Assembly (NCBI GenBank): GCA_030847615.1
Contig: JAUMIR010000001.1
Coordinates: forward strand, 181,617,001 to 181,681,000
Reading direction: 5' to 3'
Length of the DNA stretch: 64,000 nucleotides
Origin: Gambelia wislizenii
Lineage: Eukaryota > Chordata > Lepidosauria > Squamata > Crotaphytidae
Below, in pieces: positions 56,795 to 64,000 of this stretch. The position numbers and the translations under genes are program-made. Under the pieces are notes generated by a model, which saw only the letters and a program-made list of their open reading frames with translations, did no database searches and was not told where the DNA came from. Positions within the stretch are counted from its first letter, which is position 1, and the number at the start of each line of letters is the position of its first letter.

Positions 56795-57220
56795 ATGGTT
56801 TGGGTCCAGGTTACCTGCAGGACTGCCTCCTCCCATACAATCTGCCCCATACACTCAGATCCTCTGGGGGACAGCTATTTCTAATAGCCAGGACTAGACT
56901 GGTAACTGTCACCCAGAGGACCTTTTTGTCAGCTGCTCTTAGACTGTGGAATGACCTGCCGGAAGAGATTTAACAGCTAATCATGCTGTCTGAATTGAAA
57001 ACACTATTAAAGAACTATCTCTTCTGGCAAGAATTTTAAATTTTTTATTTTAAGTTTATGGATGTGTTTAATGTAATGTTTGTTTAATCCTATGTATTTT
57101 AACCTATGTGTTTAAATGATTTTATGTTTTAGTTATGTATTGTATTTTAATTCATGTTATACCACACCTCAAGCCTTGGGGAGAGGTGGGTAAAAATATT
57201 GTTGTTGTTGTTGTTGTTTA
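56795..57220 (+). mobile_element. L2 LINE 3' fragment with (TTG)n tail
   Basis: ACTGCCTCCTCCCATACAAT, CACTCAGATCCTCTGGGGGA and CTGTGGAATGACCTGCCGGA align with the 3' part of the L2 RT frame at 21,710-21,860. The 3' UTR is AT-rich and ends in TTG repeats at 57,201-57,219. It is more diverged than the 18.9-22.2 kb copy. Confidence 0.8.
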
Positions 57221-57599
57221 GATTCCAGCTTTGGCTGTAAGCAACCTACTTCTTTCAACGAAGCCTACATTAAAATTGATAGGAAACATGTTCAGATTGA
57301 AAAGTTAAAGCTATGTACTAGGTTTGATCACTCCCTCCAGTGAATTAAATTTAACTTGATATACACGTTCTCCACCCTTCACTTTCAAGGCATCATTATG
57401 TATTTCTTTGTTTTAATCAAGTTGTGGCCTGTTTCACATCCAACCATCAAGGCCTGCCTCTCCTTCCTGGTACAAAAGCCATTTTACTGTATGTGCAGGA
57501 TCCTGTATATGGATATTCACTACAATGTAGAAATGTTAGGGTGGAACAGAAAGTGCAAAAGCCACACACTGAGTGGAAGAAATATCTGAACAGGGCAAG

Positions 57600-57729
57600 G
57601 AGATTATAGAATTCAGAAAGAATGCAATGGCAAACTACCTCAGAGCATTTGTTGCCTAAGAAAACCCCACAGACTTCATGGGGTCACCATCAAGTTGACA
57701 GCTGATTTGAAGGCAACACCCACACACAG
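57600..57729 (+). mobile_element. Sauria-type SINE, 3' half
   Basis: AATGGCAAACTACCTCAGAG, TTGCCTAAGAAAACCCCA, CATGGGGTCACCATCAAGTT and a short ACAC tail match the body and BovB-like tail of Sauria SINEs. The tRNA-like head is missing. Confidence 0.7.
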
Positions 57730-60097
57730 TGTTAATTTAAGTCTGGTTTTAATTCACCACTTACCTTTACATGGTTTCATTGTATGCTAATTATTAGTGC
57801 AATTGGCATTTAATTGCATATAATTAGCGTTTAGGTCACTTTTGGCAGGCTAGTGCAGAAAAAAAGTGGATCCCTGAGCAGCAGTTGATGAGCACCCATG
57901 GGCACCATTTAGCAGAAGGGCATTCTTCAGGCTTGCCCTGTGGGTCCTAGGACTTAGAGATGCAAAAGGGAACCACTTTTGAGGCTGGACCTGACTCGCT
58001 TTCTTCTTTAGGGATCAGGGCTTGAGGGGAAGGTCAACATGTACAGATGTCCTGGAAACGGACCAGATGGAGGGGGAGAGCTTAATTTATGGCCTGTCTC
58101 TTTGGCTTGGGTTGCTCACCCCTGACATACTGTAGAGGAAGAAAATATACAGGTACACCTGTTTCAGTATACACTGAACTAAGCAGCCCTGCTGTGGATC
58201 AGGATTAAATACTTCATAAAGTGGCCCTTTGTTTATCCATGCATTTGTGTCTGTCTCTTCCAAGTGAACGGGGAAAGGGTAATGCACTTGTTGGATGGAC
58301 ATCACATAAGATAACTTAAGACCGTGGTTTAAGAGGTATTTATATGTAGTGATAGTAAACTGATCCCATCTTAATGTGCAATTTGTTCACCAAGTTAAGA
58401 ATGCAATAGCTTTAATTTAGAAACAGTTGTATCTTACATATAAGATTTCAGAGTGTCATTGCATTTAAATTTCTAATAATATGAGAAAGTCCTAGGGTTT
58501 TTTAATCATTTTATTCTTTATTTCCTTTAATTTCTTTTTTTTACATACAACTTGATTAGCATATTGTTACATCTTCCATTTTTCAGACATTTCTAAACAT
58601 GAAAAACGTTAAGCCTGTCAATATCAATATTATTATTCCAAAATAAAACAACATGGACTTGTTTGAAGACATTTTACTGTCCTGAGATAAATGGGAATTT
58701 GGCTTGGGATTGATAAACGACCCCAGAACCATTAATGTATACTTCTTTTCAGTTTAGGATAAACACTAAGCTTTTTGCTACACATTATGCTATGTACTAC
58801 AATTTTCATATATATTTAGCAAGTCAGTAATCTCCCCCCACTTTTTAAAATCGTCAATCATATGTAATGACTTAAATTGTAAGTCTGATGCTTTGAGGAT
58901 TGGTGATTAGCAAAATATTATTCTAAAAGCAGTCAAAGACAGGAAAGAGTTGGTGATAGATGTATTGTCTAATAACTTTAACCAATTTTTAGAGGGCAGA
59001 TTCCACTGGTAGTATATATTTAATGCATTACATCTTTCAGCCTTAGAATATTTTATAAACATTAATCTTTTCTTTTAGACATGGGGGAATTAAAGCAGAG
59101 AAGAAAGTGACTTGAAATGCAAAAATATCAAAATGAAAGATTCATGCAAAGGAGTTCATTGGAGACATTTGAGATTCATTTAGTAAATCATCCATCAGCA
59201 CAGACTGTTTAAAGCATTGTCTAGGAATGCATTTCCAAAAGGAGCTTTTAGCTTTAATCTTTAAACACCTGAAGCACTTGGGGAATTAACAGTATCTTTG
59301 CACATTCTAGAGACACTGCAAATACTCTGGAAATGTAGCAACTGTGTTTGTTGAATATGGTGGAAATAATTACCAAACATCAGAAAAACCTGGAAGAAGT
59401 TCAATAGCTTAGCTATATAAGAGGCTCGGGTAGCTCTTTAGACTTCTCAATAATGCTTAAACTTTATAAATTTTAATAATATATCTATAACTGTGCTTAG
59501 TTTTTAGGTATATGGGGAAACATTTTGAGAATTAAATGTTCAAATTGCATAGAATTGGTCTAATATGAACAGATTCCCAAATGTGTTCACACTGAACTGG
59601 GGCTCATCTGAAGAGGACCCAGAGGTGTAGCAATTGTGTGTGAGGGGACAAATGGAGACATTGCACCTCAGTGACAATTCTGCCTCCCTCAATCATCAGT
59701 TTTCCTTCAGTCATCAGTTTTCTAGTATTAGAATAACTTAATTCAGTAGAGCTTTCAGAAATAACAGTTTAGGCATCCAAACAGAGGTGGCAAATTATGA
59801 AGGGAATGTGAACACAGAACATATAAGTGTTAAAGCTATAAACAATCTCTAATGTCTCACTTTGCTAGTCAAAGGAATTTCATCCATGGCCACTGTCCTG
59901 AGCAAACAAGAAAGAAGAACCAGAATTTGTATATAGCAAAGAAATAAAAAAAAATAATGCAGCCTTACCACCACATCAACTTTTATACTGCTGAGCTTTT
60001 TGGTGGGGTGCACTATTATCACCCCCTTCCATATGCCTGTCACAATGTGTCAGCGAAACAGATGAGAACATAAGAAACATTTGGTGTTTATATTACA
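57730..60097. other. No gene recognised (2.4 kb)
   Basis: AT-rich sequence with no frame above 72 codons and no repeat family I can name. 58,500-59,100 has T-rich and A-rich stretches that could be an old LINE remnant, but no motif supports it. Confidence 0.45.
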
Positions 60098-60374
60098 TGA
60101 ATCATAGAACCATAGAGTTGAAAGAGACCACAAGGGCCATCCAGTCCAACCCACTGCCATGCAGGAATACGCAATCAACTTCCCACCAACAGATGGCTAT
60201 CCAGCCTCTGTTTAAAAACCTCCAAGGAAGGAGACTCCACCAGACTCTGAGGCAGCATATTCCACTGTCAAACAGCTCTTACTGCCAGAAAGTTCTTCCT
60301 AATGTTTAGGTGGAATCTGTAGTTTGAATCCACTGCTCCATGTCCTAGTCTTTGGAGCAGCAGAAAACAATCCT
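60098..60374 (-). mobile_element. CR1 LINE 3' fragment
   Basis: The plus strand starts TGAATCATAGAACCATAGAG, then CCACAAGGGCCATCCAGTCC, CTCTGTTTAAAAACCTCCAA and GTCTTTGGAGCAGCAGAAAA. This is the 3' end of CR1 with a 5' truncation at about 60,374. Confidence 0.88.
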
Positions 60375-60694
60375 ATATTAGTTACAACACCGTACAGTAA
60401 GAATTACATGCAAGTAACTGTAAACTATACAAATGTGTTATGTTCAGAGAAATAATATTAATCCATGTACTCAAAGTTGGGGCAGACAAACAAACAGGAA
60501 GATTACTACAGAAAGAGAGCAGGAAATGAAAAGTATGATGGAAATTTGTCCTATTCAGATGAATAAGTTTAAAGTGAATACAAATCTTTGTCGGTGGGGA
60601 ATGGAATTGGCAAATGTGGCAGGAAGGACAGTGTTGTTATGCACTGCAGATTATTTGTCCCTTCCCTGTAGTACTTAGCCAACCTCTGTAGGTG
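60375..60694. other. No gene recognised
   Basis: Nothing supported. Confidence 0.45.
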
Positions 60695-61128
60695 GTTGGT
60701 ATTACTCAGGCATTACTGTATTACTAGCCACTCTATTTCTTCACGTGCCCCTGGATCAGAACTTCCAGTGCCATCCTCAGACTTCTGTCTGTATATTTCG
60801 AAATTGCACTCTTCAAGACTGGTAACTATCACCCTATTTCTCAAACCCATCCCTCTATCCTACCTTTCTGCCTTACTCTTCTATAGCCTTGTGTGGTTCT
60901 TAGGAGCATGTGTTGCATGTGTGAATGCTTTTTGTGCTATTTCCACTAAAAATATTTTATTTCACTTCAACCTGGAGTTCCCTGTAGTTAGCACTCGTAT
61001 ACATAGGTGAAAGGTCCCCACAGTTACCTTCCTCTTGCAGCCATACTGTTGGGGCTAATAATTCCTCCATCTAGATTTTTGGTGTCATGGATGGGTCTCA
61101 AAGCATCTTCCCACCTTTTAGCATAACA
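60695..61128 (+). mobile_element. ERV-type LTR, copy 3 (3' half)
   Basis: Matches the 3' part of the family: TTCAAGACTGGTAACTATCA, CCCTGTAGTTAGCACTCGTA, ACATAGGTGAAAGGTCCCC, TTGGTGTCATGGATGGGTC and the end CATAACA. An AATATTTTATTTCACTTC stretch corresponds to the polyadenylation region. The first half of the LTR is missing or unrecognisable. Confidence 0.72.
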
Positions 61129-61339
61129 AATAAATTCTCTATAGCTCTGCTTTAACCACCAGTTACATCTAGTGATACTGCACTCTTTATTGGAAAACGA
61201 AAACAATGCACACACATACATCACAAACACACACAGATTCAGATACTCTTTCAGGTTTCTGATTCAGGTTTCTCTTCAACTTCATTCATAACCCTAAAAT
61301 TTCAGTAAAATATAATTGCATTATAATAAACTAAAATAA

Positions 61340-62040
61340 GTCTTAACAATGTTGGACAGACATCTTGCATCTTTAGAAGCTATTATCTCAGGTTAAAAAG
61401 AATTAGTGAAACTTTTCAAATTCTTTAAGTATGATCCGGAATATGATGCAGTCATCAGCACTGAAGCCATAGAACTTTTGCGAAAGATCACTCACCCACG
61501 TATTTCTTGGAATTTATATTTCTGGCACACTTCATGAAAAAGCTATTAAAATTAATGCAACCAGTGAATGTTATTCCGAAGTCATTTCCAGTAGATATTT
61601 CCCAAATTCTTGATGTCATACCAACAGTTTCAGAAGAAATTGCACAACTTCAAAATAATGGCAGCATTATTTGCTCAATTGGGGAAGAAGCAATGCTAAA
61701 GACTCTAGATGGCGATTGGCCCACTTGTGCAAATAAAATAAGACCAAAGGCAAAGATGGTTTATCTAGCTGTTGACTAACAAATATGCTGATGCACAAAG
61801 GCAACATTGTCCAAGCTGTGAACAAGAACTGTCTCACAGATGGCTTTTAAGAGAATATATTTTTCTTGATATAATGAAAGGTGACAAGGCAGCTTGATTT
61901 TGTGAAAGGAATATGCACAGTTCAGCTGTTGAACAAGCTCTAGAGAATATAGACACTGAAGCAAGTTTAAACCACTGTGTGAAGTTTCCAGATGCACTCT
62001 AGAAATGGAAGAACTTTAAATATACAAAATATCTCTATCT
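61340..62040 (+). pseudogene. Unidentified decayed coding sequence
   Basis: Codon-like reading persists across frame changes: an upstream frame reads KLFKFFKYDPEYDAVIST and EAIELLRKITHPRISWN (about 61,405-61,515). The next frame (to 61,779) reads PVNVIPKSFPVDISQILDVI, PTVSEEIAQLQNNGSIICSI and KIRPKAKMVYLAVD. Further pieces (SSAVEQALENIDTEASL) continue to about 61,990. I do not recognise the family; a transposon-encoded protein or a processed pseudogene are both possible. It is cut off by a CR1 fragment at 62,093. Confidence 0.4.
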
Positions 62041-62092
62041 ACAGAATCCTGAAACACTACAACACTTCACAAGTTTACTAAAACATTTCTGG

Positions 62093-62496
62093 AAGCCATG
62101 GCCTATGAAGAGCAGCTTAGGCAGCTGGGTATGTTTAGCTTGGAGAAGAGAAGGTTAAGAGGTGACATGATAGCCATGTTTAAATATTTGAAGAGATGTC
62201 ATACTGAGGATGGAGCAAGCTTGTTTTCTTCTGCTTCAGAGACTAGGACATGGAGCAATGGGTTCAAATTACAGGAAAAGAGATTCCACCGAAACATTAG
62301 GAAGAACTTTCTGACAGTAAGAGCTATTTGGAAGTGGAACACGCTGCCTTGGACTGTGGCAGTCTCCTTCTTTGAAAGTTTTTATACAGAGGTTGAGTGG
62401 CCATCTGTCGGGAGTACTTTAAATGTGTGTTCTTGCATGTCAGGGTTTGGACTGGATGGCCCTTGTGGACTCTTCCAACTCTATGATTCTACTATT
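62093..62496 (+). mobile_element. CR1 LINE 3' fragment
   Basis: The frame from 62098 reads [35 protein letters not shown] and KRFHRNIRKNFLTVRAI, the C-terminus of CR1 ORF2. It ends TTCCAACTCTATGATTCTAC. It is relatively well preserved, without a stop until the CR1 C-terminal region. Confidence 0.88.
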
Positions 62497-64000
62497 TTAC
62501 CTGTATGAGGAAGACCAAGGGGAGTGGAAGTAGTCAGGCAGCCAAATGAATGGGGGTGACATCTTCGTCCTGAGCCTTCCTGCATCCTCCCTGCTTCTTG
62601 CTCCTGCAGCCAGATGCACAAGGATGGCATCATCTCCCTCAATCTCTGTGAGATCCACAAGGTTGCCTGCTTCTTTGTGTACTACAGGAATACAGCCCAA
62701 TACAACCTGGATATCTCCCTTCCTAATGGCTGGGGGAAGCCGGGGGAAGCCCAGCAAATGAGAAGAAAGGTAGCAAAGGGGAGCATTACAGGTGGAGATG
62801 CTATCCACAGTTATTGGAAAAGAATATTGGCAATTAGGCTTGCATGGCACCAAGAGGATTCTGAACATAATATTTTAGGCTGATGTGCCTTTTTAGAAAC
62901 TTCACAAGTGCCTAATTAAATTGGGGTTTATTCTTATCCTTGCCTTTTCTCTCTACACACTTCTTTTGTGCTGTAGTAACCATGCCACAATATTTCTCCC
63001 CCCGCCTCCAGCATTTGTTTTGCTATGAAAATTGTCTTGCTATACCTTGGAGAGGATCAATTATGAATCTAAACATTTATTAGTACTCTGGATATGGAGA
63101 GACACAGTGAAATACTTATATTCCTCTCCAAACTGTCAAAAGAAGGAAAATGCTAGAGTTGGGAGAGAAGAAAGAGGAGTGACTGTATTTTTGCGACTGA
63201 CACATCTACCTGCTTTTACCACATTAATGTTTACATCCCATAAATACACCCCCAATTGAGCAAATTGTCAACAACTGCAAGATTTTGCACTCTTTGAGAC
63301 TTTCATGAAAAAAAATCACTTTTGCAAAAAAATGTGTTTTTTTGTAGAAAATGTTTTCTGTAGAAATACAATGTTTTCCATGCACAAAATGTAGTTCTTT
63401 AGCAATTTTTACATTTTTGTATAAAAAACACAGCTTTTCTACCACTTTTTATGTTTTGCAAAAAGAGGTCCCTAAGTGTGAAGGATCATAAAAAATGCAC
63501 AAAATCTCTCAAAAACCCTGCGGGAAAAACTTTTGAAATTATTTATTTTTGCATGCAAGAGTTAAATAAGCAAAGACTTACACCCTAACTTTACATGTGA
63601 AAAGTCCATCTACTTAGGGACTGAAAATCTAGATTTTTTTTTTTTTTGGATCCCACCTTACATTACTCATCTATATTGTTGATGGCAAGATTATCAAAAA
63701 CTTTTGCAAGCTGAACCATTCCTATTCAGGAATGGCATATCTATGTTGGAGAAAGGCATGTTTATGTCAGAGATATGCTCTCTCCTTGAACAATTTCTCA
63801 TGAAGAACTGCTTGATAGTACATGAAAGTTGTGGCACACAACAAACTTCTCACTTTGGCGAGAATACTTGTTTTAAAGTTTTTTTGTTTTTGTTTTTGTT
63901 GGAGACAGTGCATTTTAGTGTGTTTCAAATACAGTTCTCATTATGTGAAAACTGTTGGTGCCATCCAAACTGATAAACATACCACCTCAGCTGATTAACG
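62497..64000. other. No gene recognised; degenerate AT-rich repeat at 63,290-63,450
   Basis: Two overlapping short frames at 62,546-62,883 have no recognised motif. 63,290-63,450 has irregular repeats of ATTTTGTA/TGCAAAA-type words, like those at 25,880-25,995. A T run lies at about 63,636-63,648. Confidence 0.4.

Noticed and set aside
62546..62883. Two plus-strand frames of 71 and 89 codons and one minus-strand frame of 123 codons
   Set aside because: Mutually overlapping, no recognised domain, no splice or promoter context.
28..64000. CRISPR arrays, operons, ribosome-binding sites, phage or plasmid features
   Set aside because: No direct-repeat/spacer array or bacterial gene organisation; all evidence points to vertebrate nuclear DNA.

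Overview
This window looks like repeat-dominated intergenic DNA from a squamate reptile (lizard or snake). I see no exon structure, tRNA, rRNA or single-copy protein-coding gene on either strand. The assignment rests on the mix of transposons: full-length L1 LINEs, CR1 with its amniote 3' end, L2-clade LINE, RTE/BovB, tRNA-derived SINEs ending in a BovB-like tail (Sauria SINE type), a Penelope-like tail, pogo/Tigger-like and other TIR elements, a Ty3/Gypsy-type solo LTR and endogenous-retrovirus-type LTRs. The species cannot be fixed from the sequence.

Layout. 1-1.05 kb: old repeat debris. 1.05-14.05 kb: a full-length minus-strand L1 (L1-I) split by a younger 5'-truncated L1 (L1-II, 2806-7593, exact 17-bp target-site duplication) and by a 600-bp Gypsy-type solo LTR (11542-12141, exact 5-bp duplication). 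15.27-16.11 kb: an 845-bp LTR of a family present three times in the window. 17.5-17.7 kb: a fold-back of Penelope-like tail. 18.9-22.2 kb: an L2-clade LINE with a long reverse transcriptase frame. 22.7-23.3 and 55.2-55.9 kb: two copies of a TIR element whose ends read GGAGATNATCAGA. 24.7-25.15 kb: Penelope-like tail with a decayed hammerhead-like core. 26.2-26.7 kb: BovB 3' end. 27.8-28.6 kb: pogo-like MITE holding a CR1 fragment.

29.3-47.1 kb is one nest: a near-full-length CR1 (minus strand) was hit in its ORF1 by L1-III (32173-45685, 16-bp duplication with one mismatch). L1-III was then hit by the full-length L1-IV (37262-44130, exact 17-bp duplication) and by a 743-bp pogo-like MITE (32372-33114, TA duplication). 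47-64 kb is sparser: a SINE, a short fold-back MITE, a CR1 holding a solo LTR (51385-52273), L2 tails, another candidate LTR (53644-54226), CR1 fragments and an unidentified decayed coding stretch (61.34-62.04 kb).

How the parts work. The L1 copies carry ORF1 (coiled coil, RRM/C-terminal nucleic-acid binding domain and a long acidic tail) and ORF2 (AP-type endonuclease, reverse transcriptase, Cys-rich C-terminus). The duplication ends fit L1 endonuclease nicking at TT/AAAA-like sites. L1-II is the best preserved: its ORF2 reads through about 1,260 codons with one in-frame TAG. The most notable signal is the Glu-rich C-terminal tail on ORF1 in all four L1 copies, partly encoded by GAA/GAG microsatellite sequence. 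All calls come from reading the sequence; no database search was possible.
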